A DNA stretch of 64,000 nucleotides, from NCBI RefSeq assembly GCF_028623165.1, contig NZ_CP117768.1, positions 3,410,001 through 3,474,000 of the forward strand, in the 5' to 3' direction. Position 1 is the first letter of the stretch. Each line of letters opens with the position of its first letter. Source of the DNA: Nostoc sp. UHCC 0926 (lineage in GTDB: Bacteria > Cyanobacteriota > Cyanobacteriia > Cyanobacteriales > Nostocaceae). This document shows, in pieces, positions 26,813-35,592 of the stretch. Under the pieces are notes generated by a model. It was not told the origin of the DNA and did no database searches. It saw nothing but the letters and a program-made list of their open reading frames with translations. Both the position numbers and the translations under genes were made by a program.

Positions 26813-28312
26813 TCAAGGTAGCCATCGGGGATGAAATCCAGCTAAGGGGAGTTGTTCTGGCCTAATTTCCACAGTCGCAGCATCAGCGATGGGTAACAGA
26901 GGCATTAACCACAGGCTACTGGTAGCAATAACATCTCCATCATCAGTTTTCAAAGTGTTTGTGGGTAATGATGTTGTTGAGTTTGGCTGCGGTACTACTT
27001 GGTCAAATAACAAGCCCAAACCGTCGGCAGATAAACTCATTTGCACATTCCGTTGATCGGGAGGCAGTACTAGCAGTGGTTTCTGTTGCCCGGTTTTCAG
27101 ATCAATTGCCACCACATAAGGCTGTTCTATGTATTGTTCCTTGGATACTAACTGTGTCAGCAAGCAATAGAGGGTGGGTGAGGCGATGTCAAATTGGCAG
27201 ATGAGAATTGAGCCTGTTGTTTTTAATAGTTGTTTCTGCACACCTTGGTTTGTCACTAAAAACAAATCTCGTGTGTAATCTGTATTAAACTTTACCATCG
27301 CTGCTTGAGAGCCATCTTTGGAGAAAGCCTGTACCAAACCAAACTGCGGCAGAAAATCTAGGGGTTTACTGGCATCACCTTGCAGTGGTAGAATTGCTGC
27401 TCCCTGTCCTTGGGCAACTGCTACAGCTTTACTATCTGGGGTGATCATAAAGTCTCCCCCCGGTTGGCTTTTCAGACGTTTAGGGGTGGGTTTTTCTCCT
27501 GAACCATCGCTGGTTGCTGGCATAAACCATAGTCCAAAGTCGCCGGGATTAGTTTTGTTTCCCCGCTGGATGACAATAGTTTGCCCATCAGGTGATAAGT
27601 CAAATTTCAGGTTTTGATAATCTTTACTATCTAAAACTAGGTCAACTTTGGCTCCTGGCTCTGCTTGTTGTCCAGATTTACCAGAAACGCCTGTTGTCAC
27701 TGTGTACAGTTGAGCTGAGAGTAAGTCTTCGTTCTTGGCGGCACGAGCCGAAAATAAAATTTTCTCCCCATCTGGAAACGACTCAAAGTCCATTACTATC
27801 AAGTCTTTGGGGGTAAGTATCCTTTTTTGCTCTTGGGTTAAGTTGTAAAGAACTAATCGTCCCTGTTCTTCTTGATTGGTTCCTATGTAAAGGATGACGC
27901 GATCGCGTGTGCGGAAGCTACCAACAAAGGGCTGGATCACCCGATTTTTGCCTTCTTCCTCTGCAAACTTATCTTTCGCTCCCTGTAACTGCACTTTATA
28001 ATTCGTGCCGTAGGGGGCTGGTGTCACGAGTGTATAAACCATCCGCCGCCCAGCCCAACTGAATTTACCTGCTAGGGGTGGCTCGATTTTCAAGTTATCC
28101 TCTACGCTTTTTATTTCCATTGGGCGGCTAAAGGTGAGGGTGAAGGAGTTATCTTCTGCCCCAATTTGTTGATTTTGCCAGGTAAAATCCCGGACACGAG
28201 CAGTCACCACGTCACCTTGCAATATTATTAACCCAATCAGCACACTCAACAGTAGCATCAGTCCGATCGCTATCCGATCCAGTGGTTCGATAAATGCTTT
28301 AGATTTAGTCAT
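26813..28312 (-). CDS. Membrane-anchored Ig-like plus beta-propeller protein
   Basis: 499 residues. One N-terminal membrane helix (IAIGLMLLLSVLIGLIIL) anchors it, probably facing the periplasm. Residues about 40-130 look like an SbsA-type Ig-like domain (FTLTFSRPMEIKSVEDNLKI). The rest contains several WD40/TolB-like blades (MDFESFPDGEKILFSA, FDLSPDGQTIVIQRG, MSLSADGLGLLFD). No enzyme residues are seen. It follows the TIGR03943 gene by 39 nt and so is probably the last gene of a three-gene operon with the permease pair. The role is unknown; a periplasmic binding or sensing part of the transport system is possible. Confidence 0.7.
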   Translation of the reverse strand: MTKSKAFIEPLDRIAIGLMLLLSVLIGLIILQGDVVTARVRDFTWQNQQIGAEDNSFTLTFSRPMEIKSVEDNLKIEPPLAGKFSWAGRRMVYTLVTPAPYGTNYKVQLQGAKDKFAEEEGKNRVIQPFVGSFRTRDRVILYIGTNQEEQGRLVLYNLTQEQKRILTPKDLIVMDFESFPDGEKILFSARAAKNEDLLSAQLYTVTTGVSGKSGQQAEPGAKVDLVLDSKDYQNLKFDLSPDGQTIVIQRGNKTNPGDFGLWFMPATSDGSGEKPTPKRLKSQPGGDFMITPDSKAVAVAQGQGAAILPLQGDASKPLDFLPQFGLVQAFSKDGSQAAMVKFNTDYTRDLFLVTNQGVQKQLLKTTGSILICQFDIASPTLYCLLTQLVSKEQYIEQPYVVAIDLKTGQQKPLLVLPPDQRNVQMSLSADGLGLLFDQVVPQPNSTTSLPTNTLKTDDGDVIATSSLWLMPLLPIADAATVEIRPEQLPLAGFHPRWLP

Positions 28313-28351
28313 TTGTCGTTAAGCATTAGGCATTGGGCATTGGAGAAATAA

Positions 28352-29125
28352 CTAATAACTATAAGGATTCTGTGGTTGAGGAATCTTTTTGAGAGAGGTA
28401 GCGGCAATGGTAAGTTGGCGTTTACCTGCCAGATTTTCTGTCACCATTTGTCCTTCTACTTCCAGCCAGGTGTCAGGGGAGTAAGGTTCTTGATTGTTTG
28501 GAAGTTTGACGGGTAATCCCACAGGGTAAGCATCTGCTGCACAGCAAGTTAAGACAAATCGGGCTAAGAACAAATATTCTTTTCCTATATCTGGCGGATG
28601 GATGACAAATCCCTGCACCTTGACTTTTTGTCCTGTATATGTGTCTGGCTCTGGATAGACATTGACAGTGCGTACCCAATCTACAAGCGATCGCTCCTCT
28701 GGACGAACAGTAGCCCGAAAGGCTTGGGGTTTGACGCGTGTAGTTCCCAATAAATCAGCCGTCACACCTCTTTGGAGTGCTTTGTCACTAGCAAAAACTT
28801 GTGGTGTAAAGATGAAACCCAAAATCGCTGCAATCAATAACACAGAACTCCCCCAACCAGGGGGAAATAAACTAATATGCTGGGTGTTTGGCATAACATC
28901 AGGGCGACGCCGCAGCCAAAGTTCCTGCATCTTGAAAAAACCAATAATGATCAAGCTGATACCAGTTACAACCACAAACCAAATGTAATTTGGATGAATC
29001 AATAGGTTCAGCTTGTTAGTTAGCCAATATCTCAACATCAAAATACCCCAAGCTGTAATTGCTAGGGCATCCAGCCAAGGGAGTAACAGATTTGAGATTT
29101 TAGATTTGGGATTTTTGCTAGCCAT
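28352..29125 (-). CDS. TIGR03943/DUF1980 family permease partner
   Basis: 257 residues with membrane helices near residues 15-35, 45-62 and 93-112, then a soluble domain with VKVQGFVIHPPDI, LARFVLTCCAADAYPVGLPV (two adjacent cysteines) and TWLEVEGQM. This is the partner family of YraQ/ArsP-type permeases and is nearly always encoded beside one, as it is here (the permease stops 53 nt upstream of this start). The CC pair suggests metal or thiol chemistry. The transported substrate of these pairs is not established. Confidence 0.85.
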   Translation of the reverse strand: MASKNPKSKISNLLLPWLDALAITAWGILMLRYWLTNKLNLLIHPNYIWFVVVTGISLIIIGFFKMQELWLRRRPDVMPNTQHISLFPPGWGSSVLLIAAILGFIFTPQVFASDKALQRGVTADLLGTTRVKPQAFRATVRPEERSLVDWVRTVNVYPEPDTYTGQKVKVQGFVIHPPDIGKEYLFLARFVLTCCAADAYPVGLPVKLPNNQEPYSPDTWLEVEGQMVTENLAGKRQLTIAATSLKKIPQPQNPYSY

Positions 29126-29178
29126 TATTTATTGGGCATTGGTTATTAGCAAAGAAGAAAAGACAGATGACTAATTTT

Positions 29179-30234
29179 TTAAAGAACATGCAAGTTCATG
29201 AAAAGAGTAAATACAAATGTCAATTGTGCCGCTAAAGCAAATAAGTAAAAGACAGTTTTGGGTTTAAAAATGGATAACATCAAACCAATGCCTTTGATGT
29301 CAATCATTGGGCCAAACACCAGAAATGCTAATAAAGAACCACTGCTAAAGGTTGAGGCAAAAGATAGGGCAAAGAAAGAATCGACTGTAGAACAAATTGA
29401 CACCACTACTGCTAATATCAGCATGACCACAATCGAGCTAATAGGCCCAGCACCCAAACTGAGAATTAATTCCCGTGGGGCTAGCACTTGAATAGCAGCA
29501 GCGATCGCACTTCCTAAAATCATCACTCCGCCCAATTCCCGGAATTCTTGGATGCTATTATCTACCACTAGACGCAGTTTATCTGCAAGGGGTTTATTGA
29601 CATTAGAAATTGGGGTAGTCGCTTCTACAAAATTAGGATCTATCCGCAGAGGTACACCTGCTTTTCCTCCTAAGATATAAGTCCCGGATTGCAAGATATT
29701 TGGTATCGCTTCTTGCTGTTGTACTTGGTAACGTTTCCCACGGCGTTTGGTTTCAGGTTGTGCGGGTGGATTAAACTTCATATACCGAGCGATCGCAGGT
29801 TGGACTATGGGATTTAAGTCCTTTTGAAAACTGAAAACAAAACCGATAATTGTGGCAATTGCTAGGGAAAATACGACTCGTAAAACGACTATTTCTGGCT
29901 GATCTCGAAATGCTGTCCAAGTTGCCCAAATTACAACTGGGTTAATTGTTGGTGCTGCTAGCAAAAAACCAATTGCCACTGGTGTGGGTACTCCCTGAAT
30001 TAGGAACCGCCGCGCTACCGGTACATTCCCGCATTCACACACTGGAAATAAAAAGCCGATCATGCTGCCAACTAAAGCACCCAACAGCGGATTTTTGGGC
30101 ATTTTTTCTACTAATTTGCGCTCATCAACAAAAAACAGCAGCAAACTGGAGAATAAAACCCCAAGAAGCAAAAAAGGCATCGCTTCGACTAGCAGACTTA
30201 GAAATATCGTAAAACCATTGTTCAGTTGATTCAT
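29179..30234 (-). CDS. YraQ/ArsP-type permease (DUF318)
   Basis: 351 residues from the ATG at 30234; a TTG five codons earlier is less likely. About eight membrane helices in two halves. The first half holds GFLFPVCECGNVPVARR, the conserved cysteine-containing motif of this family, and APTINPVVIWATW. A central loop of about 75 residues (160-235) is rich in basic and polar residues. The second half has SICSTVDSFFALSFASTF with another conserved cysteine. ArsP members export organoarsenicals, but many permeases of this family have unknown substrates. It is the first gene of the operon with the TIGR03943 partner and the propeller protein. No clear operator is seen upstream. Confidence 0.85.
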   Translation of the reverse strand: MNQLNNGFTIFLSLLVEAMPFLLLGVLFSSLLLFFVDERKLVEKMPKNPLLGALVGSMIGFLFPVCECGNVPVARRFLIQGVPTPVAIGFLLAAPTINPVVIWATWTAFRDQPEIVVLRVVFSLAIATIIGFVFSFQKDLNPIVQPAIARYMKFNPPAQPETKRRGKRYQVQQQEAIPNILQSGTYILGGKAGVPLRIDPNFVEATTPISNVNKPLADKLRLVVDNSIQEFRELGGVMILGSAIAAAIQVLAPRELILSLGAGPISSIVVMLILAVVVSICSTVDSFFALSFASTFSSGSLLAFLVFGPMIDIKGIGLMLSIFKPKTVFYLFALAAQLTFVFTLFMNLHVL

Positions 30235-30249
30235 GGGCGTCGCAGTCAA

Positions 30250-30935
30250 AAGCGATTTTGAGTTTTAGGATTCTGCCTAGTCATTCTATCGAAATGGGGA
30301 TCAAAAGCAGATCGGGAAAATTAAACATCATTTAAGTAGCAAGTTGTCCGATGTTTCGAGTCGCGCTTAAGCGCTACAAACCTTTGCTTCAGACGAAATA
30401 GTAAGTTTTACCTGAGTGCATTTTCTGACGATGACCATTTCTAAGATTGTCTAAGTTCAGAAATTGTTCCAATTGTAGAGGGCAAGTAGCTGCATAGATG
30501 ATTTCAAATTACCTATGTTTATACTTACAGTAATATGCTGGATAAGATATTAGCTCGGCTGTATTTTCATCAAGTATTTACAGTTCTTCAACATTTGGGG
30601 ATCGCTCTTGGTTGCTACCATCATTAGTTTTGGCTAGTTCTGGTAAAATTTTATCTGAGCTTTGGTTGATTGTGTACTATAAAAACTCTAAAAAGGCAAG
30701 ACCAAAGTTTAGCAAACACGGTAAATGCTTGCAATACCTTGTCCTAAAAGATATGCTACGCGATCGCCAATATGCGAAAAGCCCTACACGCGAGATCACA
30801 AACGTAGGCAAAGCTTTAGCCCACGCAGGTGGGCTGAAATCCTTATAGACTGAGGAGATAGGCTTTGTTTCTATAGCCTCGCTCTTCTAGAGTGAGAGTA
30901 TTTTATTTAATAAGTCGGGGTTCTGGTGTTCGCTG
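30250..30935. other. Gap with a dispersed hairpin repeat
   Basis: No supported gene in 686 nt. AGCCCAC (30818-30824) pairs with GTGGGCT (30829-30835) in ctttagcccacgcaggtggg, a frequent Nostoc repeat, followed by atagcctcgctcttctagag. A 78-codon frame across it is part of the repeat. Confidence 0.55.
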
Positions 30936-32003
30936 TTAATTACGTTTTTGTGGAGTTCCCCAAATCTTGATTTGTTGATCAAATCCACCACTGGCAAGAA
31001 TTTTACCATTTGGACTAAAAGCGATCGCACTCACCCAGTCTGTATGTCCACTCAGTGTATTTAGTAACTCACCTGTAGTTAAATTCCATAATTTAATCCC
31101 ATCTTTGCCGGCACTAGCAAGGGTTTGTCCATCGGGGTTAATGGCGATCGCATTCACCCAGTTATTATGTCCTATAAGGGTGCGGACTAATTCTCCAGTA
31201 TTAATATTCCACAGTTTGACTGTGCGATCGCGGCTTGCACTAACTAATGTTTCTCCATCTGGTGTAAAGATAACAGCGCTAACAGCATTAGAATGAGCTA
31301 CAAATTCACTGATTAATTTACCAGTACTCAAATTCCACAGCTTGATTACACCCTTATTGTCACCACTAGCCAAGGTCTGCCCATCAGGACTAATGGCTAG
31401 GGTATAAATCAAATTATCAAAGCCTACTAGAGTCCCTAGAGGGCGCTGCTGTAGCAAATCCCATAGACGAATCCCATCCAAAGCTCCACTGATTAGAACT
31501 TTACTATCAGGAGACACCGCTAAAGATAATACGTTACTGGTATGTCCAACAAAAGAACGACTAAATTTTAAATTTCTTAGGTTCCAGAGGTTAATCGTAT
31601 TGTCATCACTACAGCTAGCGAGGGTTTGCCCATCTGGCGAAATCACTAAAGATTCTACGGCTGTTTGGTGTGCTTTGTTAATATCCGCCAACTTTTTGCC
31701 GTTTGCTGGATTCCACAGGCGAATTACACCCTCATTTTCTGCACCTCCACTTACAAGAATTCTGCTATCTGGGCTGAAAGCCAGGGATTTAACAGTTCCT
31801 TTATGTCCTCTGAGTGTGTAAAGTAGTTGGGCATTGGCAAAGCTATTGGTAGTTTGGGAATTTGGTGTTACTTCAATAGCAGCATGAGCTTGATGAATGT
31901 AAAACCCTTCCCAGGTAATCACTGGAAGGGCAACAGCTGCCATAAATGCCAGGATAATATATGGCCGCAGAAAATTACCCCCACCTCTTCCCTCACTACT
32001 CAC
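30936..32003 (-). CDS. Membrane-anchored seven-bladed WD40 protein
   Basis: 355 residues. The GTG start at 32003 has AGGA about 10 nt upstream. A membrane helix lies at residues 12-32 (RPYIILAFMAAVALPVI), followed by a short spacer and seven WD40 repeats covering the rest (for example GHKGTVKSLAFSPDSRI, AHQTAVESLVISPDGQTL, GHTDWVSAIAFSPNGKI). A full seven-bladed propeller is thus present, probably outside the cytoplasm. WD40 propellers bind proteins; no partner can be named. A single gene. Confidence 0.85.
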   Translation of the reverse strand: MSSEGRGGGNFLRPYIILAFMAAVALPVITWEGFYIHQAHAAIEVTPNSQTTNSFANAQLLYTLRGHKGTVKSLAFSPDSRILVSGGAENEGVIRLWNPANGKKLADINKAHQTAVESLVISPDGQTLASCSDDNTINLWNLRNLKFSRSFVGHTSNVLSLAVSPDSKVLISGALDGIRLWDLLQQRPLGTLVGFDNLIYTLAISPDGQTLASGDNKGVIKLWNLSTGKLISEFVAHSNAVSAVIFTPDGETLVSASRDRTVKLWNINTGELVRTLIGHNNWVNAIAINPDGQTLASAGKDGIKLWNLTTGELLNTLSGHTDWVSAIAFSPNGKILASGGFDQQIKIWGTPQKRN

Positions 32004-32077
32004 TCTTTTTCCTCACTTTTATATATACGGTTAGCCAATCAATTTTGCAGAGTTATTACTTAATAACTCTGCACTTC

Positions 32078-32374
32078 CTAAAGAGGTGGTTTTTTCTTAG
32101 AAACGCTTAACATTGGTAAAGGCGGACTAGAAGAACGAGAGGGCAAATAATGTTGCACTACAGGTTCCTCTGGTAGAGGACGGCGCTGCTGGAAACGCCA
32201 CAATTTAAAGGCTAGCGCTATGCCTGTTGTTCCCAAACCAAAAGCGAACAACGACCAGCTATCATTCAATCCGCCAATCAGGGCATCCATAACGCCCATC
32301 GTCATCAATACACTGATTAGTGGCTCTTTTCGGTAGGTTAACTTTAAAAAACGAGGTAATACAGCATTCATCAC
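32078..32374 (-). CDS. Conserved small membrane protein
   Basis: 98 residues with two hydrophobic stretches (PLISVLMTMGVMDALIG and LFAFGLGTTGIALAFKLW) and a Pro/Ser-rich basic tail ending SVSKKKPPL. No known motif. The layout is that of a small cyanobacterial membrane protein of unknown function. It is on the same strand as the WD40 gene with 74 nt between, so co-transcription is possible. Confidence 0.55.
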   Translation of the reverse strand: MMNAVLPRFLKLTYRKEPLISVLMTMGVMDALIGGLNDSWSLFAFGLGTTGIALAFKLWRFQQRRPLPEEPVVQHYLPSRSSSPPLPMLSVSKKKPPL

Positions 32375-32747
32375 AGCTTGGTTGGTTCCAGTTCACCTTT
32401 CGTGTATATTTACCAAGAATACCTCACCCGTAATTTGCCTTTGTCATCCAAGGCAAACACTATTATGATTTTCTTTAGTAGGGGAGGAAGTGTACTCATT
32501 AATCGCCTTGCATATAATAGTAGACAGTGGCAGAAATTTGCCTACCTTTAACAAGGGGATTTTGCCTCAAGTCTTGTTAATTAAGATGGTGGCTGGATTT
32601 CTGCCGTGCTGTACTAGTTGCAAGTCTATGATATTTTAATCACTAATAAATATTTCAATTCCTCTCTTGCTTACATTCTAGGGCAATAATTTACGAATAA
32701 GTCTAATTAAAGTATCTAGGGCTAAGTACTTCGCTATCAATTGTTAA

Positions 32748-32778
32748 AGTCAAAACCAACTGGTTGTTCCAGCTGGTT
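32748..32778 (-). terminator. Terminator of the hli gene
   Basis: On the minus strand AACCAGCTGG pairs with CCAGTTGGTT (one G-T) around a 5-nt loop, followed by TTGACTTT. It lies about 55 nt past the hli stop. Confidence 0.55.
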
Positions 32779-32831
32779 GAAACTCTTTTAACTACTAGCT
32801 TACAACTTCCACCTTGGGCTTGTTGGTAGCA

Positions 32832-33002
32832 CTACTTCAGACCCAGCCATGATAGCACCCCTTGATTGGTGACATATTCAATCACCAGCATCAAAGCGAA
32901 GCCAATCATTGCGGCTCGACCATTCAAGCGTTCAGCATATTCGTTAAAGCCAAACTTCGGCTCCACTAGTTTAGGTGTAATCGTTGGTTGTGTTTGTGTC
33001 AT
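32832..33002 (-). CDS. hli: High-light-inducible protein (HLIP)
   Basis: 56 residues from the ATG at 33002, which has AAAGG 10 nt upstream; a TTG eight codons earlier would place that site inside the gene. The chlorophyll-binding helix carries YAERLNGRAAMIGFALM, matching the ExxNGRxAMIGF signature of HLIP/CAB proteins. One membrane helix in the thylakoid. HLIPs bind chlorophyll and carotenoid and protect photosystem II assembly intermediates in strong light. Single gene with its own terminator; no light-response element was recognised upstream. Confidence 0.92.
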   Translation of the reverse strand: MTQTQPTITPKLVEPKFGFNEYAERLNGRAAMIGFALMLVIEYVTNQGVLSWLGLK

Positions 33003-33582
33003 TTTTAAGAAACCTTTTTTCGCCAAACGGGACTTGATATTAGACTTTGCAGCAGTTGTCGGGGATAAGCGGTAAAGGTTAAAGGAATTAACTACGAATT
33101 TTAGATTTTAGATTTTAGATAAAAGATTTTTTGGTTCATGCCCCGCCCGTCGTGGGCGGAACAAATCCAAAATTCTCAATTTAAAATTCGGCTTGCCCCA
33201 TACCCTTGTGGTCGGGGTCAATCCAAAATCGTCAATCCAAAATCAAAAATTGATTGACTCGTTCTTTCCCTTTAACCTTTACCCTACTTCGGCAACTTAT
33301 GATCTGATTGCAGTGCTTGAATGCCAAGATGACTTGAGAAATTCAGCAAAAGCCTCCTAGTAGGGAGCTATACAATCACTTTTTTAATAAATTGTTACTA
33401 TTCTTTATATATTGTATAAATACTGGAGCAATAGTCAAGGGTAAGAGTTTAGGGCTACTCAGATGAAATTGAGAAACTGAGGCCAGAGATTAGCTATCTC
33501 TAATACAGCTACTCCAATAGATCAGTAGCAAGCTTGAGATTAGCAGGCTAGAGTTAAACAAAAAAATTATCAGAGGCGGTAT
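33003..33582. other. Gap between hli and ald with simple repeats
   Basis: Contains ttttagattttagattttag (33099-33118) and two related fragments (tgccccgcccgtcgtgggcg and gccccatacccttgtggtcg). The final 160 nt before ald are AT-rich and probably hold its promoter; no known binding site was found. Confidence 0.45.
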
Positions 33583-34674
33583 ATGGAAATCGGCGTTCCC
33601 AAGGAAAATAAGGATCAAGAGTTTCGGGTAGGGTTAAGTCCTTCTAGTGTGCGGGTGCTGCGAGAAAATGGTCATAGCATCTTCGTCGAGACGCAAGCAG
33701 GTAATGGTGCTGGATTCTCAGATAACGACTACAGAAGTGCTGGAGCCGACATTGTCCCCACATCAGAAACGGCTTGGAATCGGGAATTAGTTGTTAAAGT
33801 CAAAGAGCCGCTGACATCTGAGTATAAATTTTTGCAGAAAGGGCAGATATTATTTACTTATTTACATTTAGCAGCCGATCGCAAATTGACAGAGCATTTA
33901 ATTGATTGTGGCACTTGTGCGATCGCCTATGAAACTGTAGAACAACCTGGTGCTAACAGACTTCCTTTGCTCACCCCCATGAGCGTTATTGCCGGTCGGC
34001 TAGCAGTACAATTTGGGGCCAGATTCCTAGAACGTCAGCAAGGTGGTAGAGGAGTGCTTTTGGGCGGTGTACCTGGAGTCAAACCAGGTAAAGTAGTAAT
34101 TCTCGGTGGCGGCGTTGTCGGCACAGAAGCAGCTAAAATTGCTGTAGGCGTGGGTGCTAGCGTCCAGATTTTAGATGTAAGTGTCGAGCGCTTATCTTAC
34201 CTAGAAACCCTCTTTGGCTCTAGAGTCGAATTGCTTTACAGCAACTCTGCTCATATTGAAGCCGCAGTCATTGAAGCCGACTTGCTCATCGGTGCAGTTT
34301 TAGTCTTAGGACGTAGAGCACCAATATTAGTATCCCGTGAATTGGTCAAACAAATGCGTCCTGGTTCTGTAATAGTTGATGTAGCCGTTGACCAAGGCGG
34401 TTGCATAGAAACTTTACACCCCACATCTCACACAAATCCGGTATACATTGAAGAGGGTGTGGTGCATTATGGCGTTCCCAATATGCCAGGAGCAGTACCT
34501 TGGACAGCAACTCAGGCACTCAACAACAGTACATTACCTTATGTTGTCCAGTTGGCGAATTTGGGAATTTTGGCACTGGAAGTTAACCCAGCATTAGCTA
34601 AGGGTGTGAATGTGCAGGATCATCGCTTAGTGCATCCGGCTGTGCAAGAGGTATTCCCTGATTTGGTAAATTAA
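33583..34674 (+). CDS. ald: Alanine dehydrogenase
   Basis: 363 residues, the normal length. MEIGVPKENKDQEFRVGLSP holds the substrate-site Arg; HSIFVETQAGNGAGF and FTYLHLAADRKLT follow with the catalytic residues of the family, and the NAD-binding Rossmann motif is VVILGGGVVGTEAAKIAVG. Near the end, GVPNMPGAVPWTATQALNN is the family signature. It interconverts alanine with pyruvate and ammonium using NAD. In heterocystous cyanobacteria it is needed for full diazotrophic growth. GAGGCGG lies about 6 nt before the ATG. No NtcA site (GTA-N8-TAC) was seen in the 150 nt upstream. Confidence 0.95.
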   Translation: MEIGVPKENKDQEFRVGLSPSSVRVLRENGHSIFVETQAGNGAGFSDNDYRSAGADIVPTSETAWNRELVVKVKEPLTSEYKFLQKGQILFTYLHLAADRKLTEHLIDCGTCAIAYETVEQPGANRLPLLTPMSVIAGRLAVQFGARFLERQQGGRGVLLGGVPGVKPGKVVILGGGVVGTEAAKIAVGVGASVQILDVSVERLSYLETLFGSRVELLYSNSAHIEAAVIEADLLIGAVLVLGRRAPILVSRELVKQMRPGSVIVDVAVDQGGCIETLHPTSHTNPVYIEEGVVHYGVPNMPGAVPWTATQALNNSTLPYVVQLANLGILALEVNPALAKGVNVQDHRLVHPAVQEVFPDLVN

Positions 34675-34883
34675 GGTGTGCAAGGGCCAGGCGATCGCTT
34701 ATTTTAATAAAGGTAGCGATCGGTAATTAGACTAATTTCCTTGCCAAATGCGCGGATGGGTAGGTGTACAAAATGAGAAGGAGCAAAAAATGGCTGCACG
34801 CTCCCTCTATACAAGACTTTCAGGGCAATGCTACTTTTAAACCATCCGCGCACCTTATGGAGACTGGCTTTGAGACGCCAGCC

Positions 34884-34920
34884 ATTGCAATTAACCAAAA
34901 TCCCTAATAGGGATTTAAAC
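34884..34920. repeat. Single CRISPR-repeat-like sequence
   Basis: A 37-nt stretch (attgcaattaaccaaaat, then ccctaatagggatttaaac) has the length, internal ccctaataggg dyad and near-GAAAC end of cyanobacterial CRISPR repeats. No second copy, spacer or cas gene is visible, so it is at most an orphan or decayed repeat. Confidence 0.45.
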
Positions 34921-34963
34921 TGCTTTTTAAGAATTAAACATCTCTACATTTTCATATTCATTT

Positions 34964-35518
34964 TCAACCCAACAATTCGTCTACAGCTACACTAAAACCC
35001 AATAATACTTTTTGAGTGCTAACCACATCACTAGCTTTAAACCCCGAAACTTGATTATCAGTTATTACAATAACTAACCGACTGTCAGGAAATACTAGCC
35101 AAATTTCTTTGCAACCAGACTGCAAATACTCCTGCGCTTTGAGAAATAATTCTTCAGCTAAATCGGTGGGTGAAACTATCTCAGCAATTAGTGGAAAACT
35201 CTGTGGCAAAGTGGGAATATCACCATACTGAGTTACCAATTCAGGCGTCAGATAAGCCACATCAGGACGCCGACCCTGTTTAGATGTGCGACAAGGCACT
35301 TCAGTGTAAACTTTCCCACCTAGTTGATTGGTGTTGATGTAACTTCTCCAGTAAAAGCTTAGATTAACTTCAATTTCACTATGTTTTAATGTCATCCCTG
35401 TTTTTTCTATCAGTTGCTCATCCACCCACTCCATCCCGTCTGGAGGATTTGCGATGAAGTCTTCTAAAGAGTGGATTTCGGGAACGGATACAATCTCATT
35501 GTGTTTGGAAACTAACAT
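34964..35518 (-). CDS. Uma2 family PD-(D/E)XK endonuclease-like protein
   Basis: 184 residues from the ATG at 35518, preceded by GGAGG with 6 nt spacing. Family landmarks: SLEDFIANPPDGMEWVDEQL at the start, GRRPDVAYLTPE with the acidic residue, FPLIAEIVSPTD with the E-x-[IV]-S core, and the later EYLQSGCKEIWLVFPDSR. Uma2/DUF820 proteins are very common in cyanobacteria, have the restriction-endonuclease fold, and their in vivo role is unknown. A second copy of the family lies at 57871. Confidence 0.85.
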   Translation of the reverse strand: MLVSKHNEIVSVPEIHSLEDFIANPPDGMEWVDEQLIEKTGMTLKHSEIEVNLSFYWRSYINTNQLGGKVYTEVPCRTSKQGRRPDVAYLTPELVTQYGDIPTLPQSFPLIAEIVSPTDLAEELFLKAQEYLQSGCKEIWLVFPDSRLVIVITDNQVSGFKASDVVSTQKVLLGFSVAVDELLG

Positions 35519-35592
35519 TGCAAGCCTCCACATTGATTAGTTAAATACACAATATATACAGTAATAAAGGAAATTTTTGTAATATTCATTTT

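Noticed and set aside
30612..30848. 78-codon plus-strand frame
   Set aside because: Its end is a known type of hairpin repeat and the rest shows no domain.
34704..34898. 64-codon minus-strand frame beside the orphan repeat
   Set aside because: No similarity, no start signal, and it overlaps the CRISPR-like sequence.
34820..34920. CRISPR array
   Set aside because: Only one repeat-like unit is seen; no spaced copies within several hundred bases.
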